Notes: generated by a model not told the origin, from the sequence alone. Counted from the first letter of the stretch, positions 22,010 through 32,890 are shown. The stretch is 64,000 bases of DNA from Pseudo-nitzschia pungens (GCA_037355855.1 CM074761.1:372001-436000); one strand, 5' to 3'. A program made the numbers and translations.

Positions 22010-22905
22010 GTAACCTTACACGTACGAAGTAAACCTTAGTTCGTAAGATTTTACCATTGATTTGAGTCTTGTACGAACAGAAAATTCCTTACGTGTACAG
22101 TAAGGCTTATTCGAATACGTAAGAATACATTACCGGTACTTCTTTTCGCATGACCAAGACTAATACTTTTGAGATAATTCTTCAACGAATGTCAAAAATG
22201 AAGAATTTTTCAGTTGATCGATCTACCCGCAAAAGATGGTGCGATCGATCCGCCTCGCTTCGACTAGGACCGGGCCGACCCTTTACAGATTGGAAAGGTT
22301 TTACACACCCCAACCAATGTAAAACATGCGCATGACCACATTAGCAAGGAAGCAGGGGATGCAAGCGACGCCAATCAGCAAGAAAGCAAGCAATCGATCC
22401 ATCGAAGCAACCGGGCGTCAACAATCAACCATTTCGTTTGCTCACAATTCCGAATGTTAGACTCTTCAAATAGAGCTCAATCAACTTCACTATAGGATTT
22501 GCAACAGGATTAGAGGCGCTGCTGCTTGTCTTCAATCGTACTTCACTCGATGAAGGTGAAGGTGAACATTAGATCTCTCCAACTCTGACGCTTGTGATTC
22601 GGAGATGGACACCTCGAATGAGAGCGAAAGCGAGAGTACTGCTGATTCGTCCAGTGAAACGGAGGAAATTTATTTTAATATATTTATTAATGCATTATAG
22701 TAATAGCTATCGAAAGAATTTAATACGTTGCCTAAACAATGTATCAACAGGAAATCCGAATCTCTCGTTCTCTGCATGCTACATTTTGAGAAATCGGGGG
22801 CTTCCGAGGATGTCGGTATGATTTGATTGAAGTACGTTACAGTGCATGTAAGGTGTTTGTGTATGTTGTCATGCTAAATTCTCGGTCTCTTATCCGCATT
22901 GTCGG
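22010..22905. other. Spacer between the DUF4116 and SET1 genes
   Basis: No coding signature. Dense GTAAG/CTTACG words occupy the left 130 bases. Confidence 0.5.
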
Positions 22906-25900
22906 CTAAATGTTTACAGCAGCATCGGGAGCACTGTTAGGCAAAGCAACATATCGCTGATCCCAATTCAAGAACCCACGACATTCTGGCGCACCGCAAA
23001 TACACGGTATCCTCTTGTCGGGATCGTATTCCAAATCGAACTTGTAGTCGTAAGTTAACTCCTCGCCGGCATAAACATCTCGTTTGGCATAAACGACTAT
23101 CCGTTTTGTTCCATCAAGAAATATGATTTTCGGATAACAGTTCGGTGCGCAGCTTGCATTGATGAAACGGGCTACATTCCCTTGTTTGGTAGCATCACAC
23201 ACCGTGTGTTCGTCCACGCGAAACATGTAGTCGCTTCCGATCTTTGCGGCCTCGTACTCCTTCTCTCTCTTTTCCGCCATTGCATTCCCGATCAGTTCCC
23301 CTCGGTATTCGATGATCATTTCGCCCTCTCGAATATCAACGTCGGTAAAGACTCCCCATCCGTGTATGTTGCTACGGTCAAAACGCACATTGGATTCCCG
23401 TCCCGCCAATGTACAGACATCGACTCCCATGGCAACGACGCTTCGGAGCAGCATCCGTTGCTTCGCTCGGGCGGCCCTGCCCTGGGGCTTCTTTTTCTCC
23501 GAATGGTTAGTATTGCTGCGGTTGTTATGGTAGTTGTTTCCCAACCTCCCTTCGTTGAGTTTTCGGAACAGACGAAGATTTCTTGGCTTTTCTGGAAAAT
23601 GATGACAGGCCGATGATCGAATCATTTTCCACTCGTACAGATCCGTTGCCGATACGTCAAACTTGCGGTTCGGAACGTCGTACGGTAAGAGCCGGGAGGA
23701 CGTTGAACGAAATGGTTCGTTTCGAGAACGCGGCATCGCCGGAAATGGCCGGTTATGTGGGTGATTTGCTACTACCAGCTTGCCACCATTTCGCTTCGCG
23801 GCATCGCGAACAGTTTTCTTTGGACTGGACCGTTTCGAGGGTTTCGAAACTCTGGCCTTTACCTTTGTGATTGGTTTCGAGGAGGTTGAGTTCATGAACG
23901 GACAAAGCGAGGATGGAGAAACCGTGAAATCCACCGGATTGATGCCCTTCACAATAAAGCGAGTTGCAATAAAGCCAGAGTCTCTATCGGACGAATATTC
24001 TTTGAGATCATCCAGTGTGCTACCCAGTTTTGTTTCGGATTCCGCGACTTCGCTTGCCAAACTTGCCAGCAACTCGGTGTGTTTTCGGTTGACGCAAAAC
24101 TCGCAGTCGCACCGGTATTTCTTTGCTTTCGTAGTTTTGTTTGCGTATTGTAAATTTCCTTCCCACTTGGCAAGATGGGACGACTTTAAGTCTTCGGAGC
24201 AAGGCTCGCACAACGGGTGTGACACACCCGCGAGCCGTTTGTTGACCGGCGAACGGTGTTGGCAACGAAGGCATCGGTATTTATCGACGTTGTCATTCTC
24301 TTCGCCTCGTTGTTGTTTGGATTCGCAAGCATCCGAATAGGTGTCATTCCGAAAGGAGTAGGAATAGCGAAGTGACATAGAGCTTCGCTCGTTTTCGCCT
24401 CGTTCCGTTTCCGAACCTTCTCGATGAATAGCTCGGTGGACTATTACTAATTCTTCGATGGGCACCCGAAGAAGGCATGGCGACAACACACTAGCAGCAG
24501 TACTATTGTCATTCGTGTCGTTGTCGTTGTCGGCAGGGTTTCCCGCATTTTCTGACACACTCGTACGCGCAATTCCCTCTGAAGGAGTGCCGTCGTTTTC
24601 TTCTCTCGGCGGCACCAACAATGATTCGACGTTCAAATCACTGCTTTCGAACACATCCAAGGGCCCGTGATGGTTCCGGCGACCGGCGCATGTGTGTTCC
24701 GGCAAAATCATGAGCCTTATCGTTACCATTGCCAGTGTATCGACAGGAGCATTGTTCATTTTCGATAGATGTTGCTGATGCTGCTGCGTTGGTTGAATGC
24801 CGACGACTTCGCCCACAAAATTATACGACAATATCTTGAGCAATTCCTTGCTAATGGGGCGTGGGTCGGCGAAAATTGCGCTGTGGGGATTGTGGTATCG
24901 TCCGGCTTCCCACCTCCAGTTTCCCTCTTGTTGGGAGGAAGAATCGTTTCCGTCTCCCAAATACACAGGAAGAGAGAAATCTTTATTGAGTGAGGTAGTA
25001 GTAGCAAGATTGCTAGCTATTGCTGTCTTTCTTCGTTTGTTCTTCTCCGAGTCAGACGGTGCCAGCGCGTCATCGTCATCACCATCATCATCATTTTGTA
25101 TGGGTGCCTTTGTCGCAGTTTTCGCCTGTCTCTCGGTTTTGCTTTCGATTTTTCCACCATTGCTCCCAAGATGGTTTTCCCCGTTTTCCCCCCTTCGTGA
25201 CACGTTGGCATCTTCCCCTTCCTTCGTATCGACCTTCCCATTTCCCGGGTTGTTGGGTCCAGCATCCTCGCTGTTTTCACCATTGGCAATGACGGTTGTT
25301 TCGGGATCGACGACCGGGACGGGCAATTCGCGACGAACAATTTTCGTCGGCACGCGTTTCCGAATGACCCACTTTGCTTCGATCATCCGGCTGTTCGCGG
25401 AACAACGAGACGGTCCACCGCTGCCGTTGCTCAGTGTTACTCGGACAACCGCTTTGTGTTTCCCTCCCTTGATTCGCTCCTCGTATTGCCGTTTCCGCTC
25501 CTCCGACTCCTTCCAAACCTTCCCCACAGAATCCTTTTGTTTGCCGTCGTCATCGACTCGTTTCAGAAACGGCAGAGTGGTGCTCAGTGTCTTGTCATTC
25601 TTGTTGTCGATGAGAAGATCGACCACCATCGACGATGGACGACGGGTCTTTGACGCCGGGGGAACGCCACGGTCGCGATCGAGATCGTGATCGTCATCGA
25701 AAACAACGTTCACAACGGTTCCCTCCAGCAGCCTGCTCGCCGCGTTGTACGGTTCCGATAAGACGGTTTTTGGAAAGAAACAACGAATCCTGCTTCCAAT
25801 GAGGGCCAAGCCGTCGTCACGGCCCCGCTGGGGATCGGTCCATACCTCGGAAAATCGCGCCGTGGTAACCGGTTCCCAGGAAGTGCTGCCATCGGCCGCT

Positions 25901-26061
25901 TCGTTTGCTACCGATGCTACTTGTACGTTGTTTCTCCTGGGTCTGTATCGAAGCGCCACGAGGCATCCAATCTTGATGCGGAATGGAGACTGATACTTGT
26001 TCTTCTTCTTTCGCTTTTTGGAATTTGTGGCGTGCCCGTGTTCAGCAATTGTGGAGGACAT
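22906..26061 (-). CDS. SET1/COMPASS-type histone H3 lysine-4 methyltransferase
   Basis: A 1051-residue nuclear protein, one exon. The C-terminal catalytic SET domain (about 894-1007) contains the cofactor motif HGWGVF, then EMIIEYRGELI, GSDYMFRVDEHTVCDATKQG, RFINASCAPNCYPKI and EELTYDYKF. It is followed by the post-SET zinc cluster CICGAPECRGFLN. The spacing and the DATKxGNxARFIN pattern are those of SET1/MLL enzymes, which trimethylate H3K4. A basic n-SET-like stretch (RAARAKQRMLLRSVVAMG) precedes it. A Cys-rich segment around residue 600 (YRCLRCQHRSP, CEPCSEDL, CDCEFCVNRKH) resembles a zinc finger. The N-terminal half is charged, low-complexity and unlike known COMPASS domains; no RRM or PHD finger is seen. 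The position usually filled by His in the NHSC motif is Ala here. Confidence 0.9.
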   Translation of the reverse strand: MSSTIAEHGHATNSKKRKKKNKYQSPFRIKIGCLVALRYRPRRNNVQVASVANEAADGSTSWEPVTTARFSEVWTDPQRGRDDGLALIGSRIRCFFPKTVLSEPYNAASRLLEGTVVNVVFDDDHDLDRDRGVPPASKTRRPSSMVVDLLIDNKNDKTLSTTLPFLKRVDDDGKQKDSVGKVWKESEERKRQYEERIKGGKHKAVVRVTLSNGSGGPSRCSANSRMIEAKWVIRKRVPTKIVRRELPVPVVDPETTVIANGENSEDAGPNNPGNGKVDTKEGEDANVSRRGENGENHLGSNGGKIESKTERQAKTATKAPIQNDDDGDDDDALAPSDSEKNKRRKTAIASNLATTTSLNKDFSLPVYLGDGNDSSSQQEGNWRWEAGRYHNPHSAIFADPRPISKELLKILSYNFVGEVVGIQPTQQHQQHLSKMNNAPVDTLAMVTIRLMILPEHTCAGRRNHHGPLDVFESSDLNVESLLVPPREENDGTPSEGIARTSVSENAGNPADNDNDTNDNSTAASVLSPCLLRVPIEELVIVHRAIHREGSETERGENERSSMSLRYSYSFRNDTYSDACESKQQRGEENDNVDKYRCLRCQHRSPVNKRLAGVSHPLCEPCSEDLKSSHLAKWEGNLQYANKTTKAKKYRCDCEFCVNRKHTELLASLASEVAESETKLGSTLDDLKEYSSDRDSGFIATRFIVKGINPVDFTVSPSSLCPFMNSTSSKPITKVKARVSKPSKRSSPKKTVRDAAKRNGGKLVVANHPHNRPFPAMPRSRNEPFRSTSSRLLPYDVPNRKFDVSATDLYEWKMIRSSACHHFPEKPRNLRLFRKLNEGRLGNNYHNNRSNTNHSEKKKPQGRAARAKQRMLLRSVVAMGVDVCTLAGRESNVRFDRSNIHGWGVFTDVDIREGEMIIEYRGELIGNAMAEKREKEYEAAKIGSDYMFRVDEHTVCDATKQGNVARFINASCAPNCYPKIIFLDGTKRIVVYAKRDVYAGEELTYDYKFDLEYDPDKRIPCICGAPECRGFLNWDQRYVALPNSAPDAAVNI

Positions 26062-26606
26062 GGTGGTTCCTTTCAGTCACGCAAGAACGGCTGGAACAAC
26101 AAACAGCAGACGAGAGAGACAAGATAGACAAGACACAATTCGAAAGCCTTCTTGATTCCCCAATGTCCACTCCAAGAATGAGAACTCCAATCCCACTCTC
26201 TCTCTCTCTCATGCGACAGGCCATAAGAGTGGTTTAGAGAATGTGAAAGAAGAAGATAGTTCGAGATAGGATTGAGGCACAATGCACTCCTCGAGCAAGG
26301 TATTGATTGCACCTCGGATGGCAACAATAGGAGTGTGATTCCTCTAATTCGTAGTATTTCGTTTTTTCATGACACAATGAAAGATGCATATGTTGTACGT
26401 ACCGTACCGGTAATCTTAAGGTTACTACTACTCGAACGTGTAAGATTACAGCATACGGAATGTAATCTTACAGTAAGGTTAATGCAAAATGCCATGTTCA
26501 GTGTTCAGTGTTCAGTGTGATAACCTTACGAGTAAGGTTACTTGGTAAGCCTTACCGTTACGAGTAATTACTATCATCGGTACAAGCACTTTCAACTTGT
26601 AACCGT

Positions 26607-26903
26607 CGAGTAGGACCGATTTCCCTTGCAATCATGCGCGCAAGATTTCAAGTGGTTCTCGCAAAATTCGAGCAGCTCGACACTAAGAAACACTAGTTAA
26701 ATTTTTAGGCTACAAATCGCACCTCCCCTGATTTCAAATCGACCCCACCTAAAAAAATTATCTGATTAAGCTCTCTATCTGGTAGGATTGTCCACTTTCA
26801 GATTACAGCTCAACCGATGCACCTCCGTAGACACAGTACTAGGAGAATGTTTTTTGTTTTCATGAAATCACCCATGATTGCAAGGGAAAAAGGGTCCTAC
26901 TCG
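26607..26903. mobile_element. MITE-like element A with CGAGTAGGACCGATTTCCC ends
   Basis: It starts CGAGTAGGACCGATTTCCCT and ends in the reverse complement (AGGGAAAAAGGGTCCTACTCG), with terminal inverted repeats of about 27 bases with few mismatches, length 297. No coding capacity. The left end matches the far end of element B over about 85 bases in inverse orientation, so A and B may also be read as one 677-base composite. Confidence 0.75.
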
Positions 26904-26921
26904 ACCGGTTACACGATGTAC

Positions 26922-27283
26922 CGATAGGACCGATTTTCCCTTGCAATCCTGCGTGCGAGGTTTCAAAGTTGTGCGAGAACTAGTGGTACCGGTAATCTTA
27001 CGAATTATCAAAAATTTTATTATGGCAAACTTACTTCTGTCGGTACGAGGAAGATTCTGAAATCTGGGTTGAAACCCTTCAACGGACATTTCCAATGTAT
27101 TAGTACGAGGAGGCCTGGATTCTTTTTCTAGATTTTTTTTTCCTGCGCACCGTTGTAATCCGGGGAAGGTGCGTTTGTAATCCTAGAAATTATTTAGTAT
27201 TTCTTAGTGTCGAGCTCCTCGATTGTTCGAGAACCACTTCGAAACCTCGCAGGCGGGATTGCAAGGGAAATCGGTCCTACTCG
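26922..27283. mobile_element. MITE-like element B, neighbour of A
   Basis: It starts CGATAGGACCGATTTTCCCT and ends AGGGAAATCGGTCCTACTCG, length 362. Terminal inverted repeats extend through TTGCAATCC.GC.TGCGAGGTTTC (about 50 bases). Only 18 bases separate it from element A. Outer flanks GTAACCGT and TGGATTACCG do not show an obvious target duplication. Confidence 0.75.
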
Positions 27284-27985
27284 TGGATTACCGAATTGGA
27301 GGGGTGGCGATGCCGGGGCGGGGTTGGATAGGAAGGAACTGCGATCAGGCTTACAGCATTAAGTGAGGTTGGACGGTTTTCTGGCTCGGGTAAGCGAGCG
27401 TTTGTCCTGTAGCGGACGTCGGGCCCGAGCACGAAGCATTACTTGAATTGCGTGGAGGAGGAAGATGGGAGAGTATGTATGTGTGTTTGCGTAGTTGTTG
27501 ACGTTGCACATCACCCTACACACGAGGTATGGGGGTGGTGTGATGTTGGGATCGTCATTGTTCGACAGTTATTTAACATATTACATCAATAACCTTTGAG
27601 TTCCTCGCGCCGTTTTGAGTGAAACCTATTTGTAATCCACGTGGGATACAAAAAAAGAACCCAGTCCTCCCTATAACGAGTAACCTTACTACTGAAATTA
27701 TGAAACCTAGTCGGGCTCGTTGGACCGAAATGCAATTTGCATTCGAATCCACAACTACTAGTGTAGCGAAAGCTGCCTAATACACTTGTTACTTAATAAA
27801 ATAATAATAACGACATGTACTTTACAGTAGTACGATTTAAAAAATTTGTATTTCGCATTAGAGTGGTACGTGTACTTAGTATTTACCAGTTGCACCCGAA
27901 ACTCAATGAAACGCCCCAAATCATCTTTCTCTTTGGATGAGAGGGATTGCACCTCTTAACGAATCATAGGGTGCGCTTGCTTTGA

Positions 27986-28576
27986 TTAACCAACTATTTC
28001 TTCGCAGTTGGCAATGGCAATGAGTAGTTCTGCGATCGCAATGGTCTGCAGCGCCATATTGATAAGAAATGCTGCTCCGCCGGTCGCAACAATTGCACTG
28101 AGGGACGCAGCGAGTTTGATTGCATCCCACCAACCAAAGTCAGAAAATGAATCCCTGAGAGCGCGCCACGTTAGTTCATCGAGGATCGTTTTCAAGATCT
28201 CAAATGACCTTTCGGCAAAATTACTCCCGTTCATGGTGCGAATCAGACGAATGATCTTTTGTTTTGCAGACCTGGGAAGTTTTCTCCATATATTCCTCGA
28301 TACTTTCTTTCCGCCCGGGATTCCAGCGACGCTAAGAATAAGACCAATGACATCAACAGCGACGTCGACGGCACAGCCAACTGATTTAATCCCGACTTCG
28401 GGTTCCGGCTCCGGACGCTTCTGCATGGTTTCAACCTGCTCCAGAATCGCATCAAGATCTTCCACATCGCCCATTACCAACTTGACTAGCTCAAGTTCCT
28501 CTTCGGGGGTCAATCCTTCGGGTTCTTCACTGATGGCCGAAAGTGAGGCAATGTTGGCAAAAAGAGGTTGCCCCAT
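27986..28576 (-). CDS. Small protein with two hydrophobic helices, unknown
   Basis: A 196-residue protein starting at the first in-frame ATG (28576); the four codons before it begin at TTG, and a stop lies a little further upstream. The N-terminal third is acidic (EEPEGLTPEEELELVKL). A hydrophobic segment at about 75-97 (GCAVDVAVDVIGLILSVAG), a basic amphipathic middle (NIWRKLPRSAKQKIIRLIR), a helix ending in SDFGWWDAIKLAASLSAIV, and a second hydrophobic stretch (GGAAFLINMALQTIAIAELLIAI) follow. The compact layout resembles a small family of uncharacterised proteins in bacteria and protists with a VIGLILSxxGIP motif; that resemblance is from memory and untested. No neighbours suggest a pathway. 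Confidence 0.65.
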   Translation of the reverse strand: MGQPLFANIASLSAISEEPEGLTPEEELELVKLVMGDVEDLDAILEQVETMQKRPEPEPEVGIKSVGCAVDVAVDVIGLILSVAGIPGGKKVSRNIWRKLPRSAKQKIIRLIRTMNGSNFAERSFEILKTILDELTWRALRDSFSDFGWWDAIKLAASLSAIVATGGAAFLINMALQTIAIAELLIAIANCEEIVG

Positions 28577-29189
28577 CTCCTTGCGCAACGGCAGAGGTGC
28601 CGCAGCTTTGGTTTCACCAGTGATGGATAATTAGATGATTCAAGATGTTGCTGTGAGTGCTTGCTTTTTTCTGGCATTGGAGAGCCAACCAGCGAACACA
28701 ATGAAACGTCGAACGGACGGTATTCTACTATACCAGGCACTTACGAGGTTTGAGAGTCGATGGGGCGACACGGTTATGCTTGTTGCATACGGATGATGGA
28801 CTGGTGAACGCATCGATGGCGTACGGGAAGAGAATGAAGAGAGCTTGGAACTTCATGATTATTTCCAGAATATGGTGTGGTTTGGTTTGGTTTGGTTGGT
28901 GACCCGAAATGAATTAATGAAAGGATCCGATTTTTTCCATTTGGGATGAGAGGAACTGATTTTTCCATTTTAGAAAAGGGCAACAATAATATATCTTCGA
29001 TCCAGTACGAGTAACGAGTATATTCGACTGCATCGGAATACGGAGTTTCTAACAACTGTCCTTTCCGTGAGATCTTACCGTAAGATCGTACTGTAGAAAT
29101 AGTTAGGTAAGATCTTAGTGTGCGGCGCAAAACCGGGGGACCAATGGCTATTATGAATCAACGTACGAGGTAATCTTACTAGTACTACA

Positions 29190-29265
29190 AAATTCCTAAC
29201 AGCTGTCCGTTGGTTCTACGCACGTACTGTACTAATTTCTACGTGGACTGGAGGACAGCTGTTAG
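29190..29265. mobile_element. Foldback/MITE-like element (CAGCTGTCC family)
   Basis: Outer arms CTAACAGCTGTCC and GGACAGCTGTTAG pair perfectly for 13 bases around a core TTGGTTCTACG..TTTCTACGTGGACTGGA. The core and order match the copy at 13438-13508. Confidence 0.75.
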
Positions 29266-29272
29266 TACGAAT

Positions 29273-29436
29273 TTCATATAATCTTCGTCTTTGACTGTGA
29301 CATCTGCCGGCATTTGGAGGCGAAGCATTTTCCAATAGATTTCTCTTTTTCGTTTTCATATAATCTTCGTCTTTGACTGTGACATCTGCCGGCATTTGGA
29401 GGCGAAGCATTTTCCAATAGATTTCTCTTTTTCGTT
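29273..29436. repeat. Perfect 82-bp tandem duplication
   Basis: Bases 29273-29354 and 29355-29436 are identical as far as I can read (TTCATATAATCTTCG through TTTCTCTTTTTCGTT). It directly abuts the right end of the foldback element. Confidence 0.93.
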
Positions 29437-30591
29437 AATGGTCTTCCCAGGGACATTCCTATCGCTCGTCTTAAATGCCCTTTATTCGTCTTACATGCCT
29501 TTGTTAGTTATTCAACTTCTCATGCGAGTTTCAAAGTGACATCCGGGGTCGCAAATGTGACAGAAAGTGTCAGCGAGTGTCAAGGTGACCCGGGGTCAAT
29601 TTGACACTCAGAGGAGGAAGCCATCAGTCTTTTACTGATCTGATGAGTCCTATTGGTTAAAATCGTTGACACCCTCGGATCCGACCTTCAGAAATCAATC
29701 TCGAACAAGAACACATAAGATCTTACGGTTACCGGTATGGTAACAATACTAGTAGTACTACTAGTAGTAGTACATGCAACTAAAAGAATGAGTAACAGAA
29801 AATACGTACAAATCCTACGTGGGCTCATACATTCTGCCTACTAAGACCATTAGAATGCATCACAGCAAAAATATTAGTCGAAAACTCAAAACACCATGTA
29901 AAATCATGTAGTAAATTTGACATGGATTTTTTCTTTAAAAATGTTATCTGATTTTACTTGACATCGGGTTGGCCAATCTAAAGAGCAGATCCGCAGACCG
30001 ACAATGGTGAACTTTGAAAACATGCCTTAGCAGCAACAACAGTATGAAGATATTTCACCTCGATATTATGCTAGTAGTACTTACCGTCGGGGTATGGTCA
30101 TTGTGTACGATTGTACAATAACCAGATACCCAGCCCCTGCAGTTAGTTCACAAGCGAGCGAGTGAGTCAGCGAGCGCATCGATGAAGTACAGTACTACCG
30201 TGTACAGCGCGTACGCTACAGTACTGGTGCTACAGGTGTCAGGTGACAGTAAAAGGTATGGTCAGTACGTGGAATTAAGTACTGGACCTACTTACCCTGA
30301 CCCTTTACCGACATACGAATCAGCGATACGGAACAATTATTCGGAGCTCCATCCGAGCTCTCACTCTTTGGAATACCGTAACCTTACTCTCAGTTTAAAC
30401 CTCCTCTAAAAGAACACATCATGCCCGGCATCGATACTTGACATCTCTAACGTACCGTACCTCTAGAGTGGTAGCTACTAGTAGGAGCATATAGGATAAC
30501 CACTCCTCACATTGGGTATCACCAGTAAATCATTTTTGGATATTGCGATGCGGGAAAGTACTACTAGTACTAGTGTACTAGTACTACTTCT

Positions 30592-31299
30592 TGTAGACAA
30601 CACCACGTTGGTGGTATCAACCCTAAGATCACTCCTCCTGTTGAAATGAGAGATACAGCCGCGGCAAATGAAAGTGGATTTGCTTTGCTTTGGCTGAAAG
30701 TTGATTTCAAGCCTATTTGTCCTGCTATGGAATCTTGAGAGGATTCCAACAGAAGCGTGTCAAAAATTCCTGTGGAAAAAACGTATCTGCAATCGACCTG
30801 GTCAAGTAAAACACTGGTGGTGGAAGCATCCCTTGTTGTGCCTTGTGTTCTTATGCAGAAGTGTCCGTTGAAGACCTTCTCGAGACGGACCGTAACACTG
30901 ATCCTTTCGAGATCACTGCCGAGCAACTTTCTACTAGGATGCGCAAGACGTCCATGGAATACGTTTTATCAAAAAAAGTCAGATCAGAACAAAATACTCC
31001 TCCTCCGTTCTTGTCTGAAAGTATAGTAGCTGAATCCTTTCAACATTTTTCGGATACATTCTATGTGGACTGCTGCATTGGTGCGCAAAAAAATATGCGA
31101 GCCCCCCATGATACCCAAGAAAAACTACTACTTCACTTCGTCAAGGGACGAACTGGAAAAAAGGATCAAGGACAATCCTGAGCTCGAGGCATCCAGTTTT
31201 TCTAGTTCCTCGAGATGACATCGAGGCGTTGCCAATGATCCCTTTTGACCATGTTCGGAGCAAGGTTCGATCGCAACGAATTAGAAACTTTTTTTAAGA
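30592..31299 (+). pseudogene. Decayed unknown gene fragment, several frame breaks
   Basis: Coding-like pieces lie in different frames and read in one order: NPKITPPVEMRDTAAANESG (about 30618-30678), EVSVEDLLETDRNTDPFEIT and HFSDTFYVDCCIGAQK (30850-31092). After a surplus A in an A7 run (31087-31093) follows CEPPMIPKKNYYFTSSRDEL to about 31200, then after another one-base change (about 31209) DDIEALPMIPFDHVRSKVR, ending near 31299. The family is not recognised. Several breaks in 700 bases, without a plausible splice solution, argue for a relic or for poor base quality. Confidence 0.5.
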
Positions 31300-31934
31300 A
31301 TGAATTCTGGAGAATGCCCAGGAGGAGTAGGGTGTGACGCGAAAAAAAATTGGGAGAGAAACCAAACATGAATGAGATACTTCTTTCCGTTCGGGATCAA
31401 CAAGGGCCAAACTTGTCCATGTCTATGTGGCGACGCCTGACTGCATAGAGAAGAAGTAGTACCATGGCCAAGTTCAAATCAAACACAAAAATTCGATTTC
31501 CTGAAAAAATAATGCCAAGCCTTCGGGTTGGGGCAGGAAGGATGGTAAAATACGAAAGGGGAAAACGGGTATGCAACAACGCATTTCTCACCGGATCCTG
31601 GTCCAGAATAGACACCATATTTGTTTTTGATCTAATCTGGTTTATTAAATCACAATGATTATCGGTTCAGTCCTGGGTTGGTGATTGGTTCGTCCAGTAA
31701 GTTATCGGCTGTGGGTGGCGGTGACCACGCTCCGTAGCATCAATCTCGGTGATGGTTCGAGGTCGACCCTTTGATATGCCGACAGAGACAGTAGCGACCT
31801 GTTTGGTCTCATACCCCTTGTCGATCGTGGGACGAAGAACATCATTTCTATACACAACTACAACCGAAACCTTCCGTTTTGTGATCACAACACGACATGA
31901 GAAGAAATTTTTAAGGCGGCATCGTGCACTTCAA
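31300..31934. other. Spacer between two decayed fragments
   Basis: One short ATG frame (31464-31658, MAKFKSNTKIRFPEK..) sits in a good ACCATGG context but is not supported further. It might be another exon of the same relic. Confidence 0.35.
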
Positions 31935-32850
31935 TGGAGGATCCCGACTTTGACAAACATTTTGAAACTTGGCTAAAAGATATCGGCCCCGAGTTCACTT
32001 GCTTCTTTGGAAGATTTGGCAACGGTCCGGAAGGAGATGCCATCATCCTGAACATCAGATTTTTTAAATAATGATCCCGACGCCGGTCGTCTCAAGGAGC
32101 TCATGGTGAAATACAACTCCCTCTACCTCTTCGAGGCAGACCAACCCCTCGTTGCGACCGTGATGGACTCGGAAGTCATCGACAATCCTTTCTGCTGGGG
32201 AGTCAAGGATGGAAATACACTTTTGATATGCCGGTGAAGTGTTCTTCGCGGGTTCCCAAGGATGCCGCTGGCTTTGCGAGTGAAGCATTTCAAAAACAAG
32301 CCAACCTGATGGAATATTTGGGGTCCTGGATGGTGCATCATCATTCGTGGGGCGGTTTGAAGGGACCTGATGGCGAGGTACGTATTGTTCGGAGGTTTTG
32401 CAAGAATCTATGGACAAGAACATGTTCTTGGTAGTTGCGGAATTGTTAGCGATAGATCTGGAATCGGATACTACTAGAGCTGGAAATGAAATGAACTCGG
32501 GATGGATGATACCGATTTTTGTCGTGTCGAAACCAATAATTTTGGAGAGTCTGTCCTTTGCATGGCGTTCGTGAGTGTATTCCTGATCCTAAAACAAATT
32601 GGGCATTGAATTCTCCGGGACGTAACCATGCCGTAGAGGAAACCGCCAAACTTCTTTTCGACCATAATGTTCGCATCTATATACCACGAACACAGGTGCG
32701 ACTCACCATTGCACGTTGGAATACGCAAATCTATCGCAGAGAAAGAAAATAATTCGTCGGTAATTTGTTAATTTCGGTCCGAACAGGTCAAAGCCGAACG
32801 ACCAATCCCCTTCGGTTTCCGACACGGCATGACCTTGATTGGTATTTTAG
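31935..32850 (+). pseudogene. Decayed multi-exon gene of unknown family
   Basis: Starts MEDPDFDKHFETWLKDIG and GPEFTCFFGRFGNGPEGDA. It shifts one base at the T6A3 run (about 32060) to NDPDAGRLKELMVKYNSLYL, shifts back at about 32222 to DMPVKCSSRVPKDAAGF and MEYLGSWMVHHHSWGGLKG. It ends before a GTACGT donor (about 32378). A later piece (32545-32695, RVCPLHGVRECIPDPKTNWA.. to RTQ before GTGCGA) and a piece after an acceptor GAACAG (32787, VKAERPIPFGFRHGMTL) look like further exons. Two opposite frame changes inside one exon make this a relic, or a poorly called sequence of a real gene. Confidence 0.5.
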
Positions 32851-32890
32851 TTGTGGTTCTCATTGCTATTCTTAGTGTTCGAACGTTCCT

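Larger units (their letters stand above)
26062..27985. other. Spacer with nested inverted-repeat elements
   Basis: No gene is seen. 26400-26600 is packed with GTAAGGTTA-type words. 26607-27283 is a paired inverted-repeat element (listed separately). A CTCTCTCTCT run lies at 26199-26212. Confidence 0.55.
28577..30591. other. Spacer with tandem duplication and foldback element
   Basis: Contains TTTGG repeats at 28872-28898, a foldback element (29190-29265) and a perfect 82-bp duplication (29273-29436). No gene; the frame at 30182-30409 has an ATG but no coding character. Confidence 0.5.

Noticed and set aside
27715..27765. Possible tRNA (GCATTCGAATCC)
   Set aside because: The T-arm-like string lacks paired acceptor and D arms; no cloverleaf can be drawn.
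29041..29130. Further foldback element copy
   Set aside because: TTTCTAACAACTGTCC is present but no matching right end could be found.
30182..30409. 75-codon ORF starting MKYSTTVYSAYATVLV
   Set aside because: Composed mostly of GTAC-type spacer words; no coding bias.
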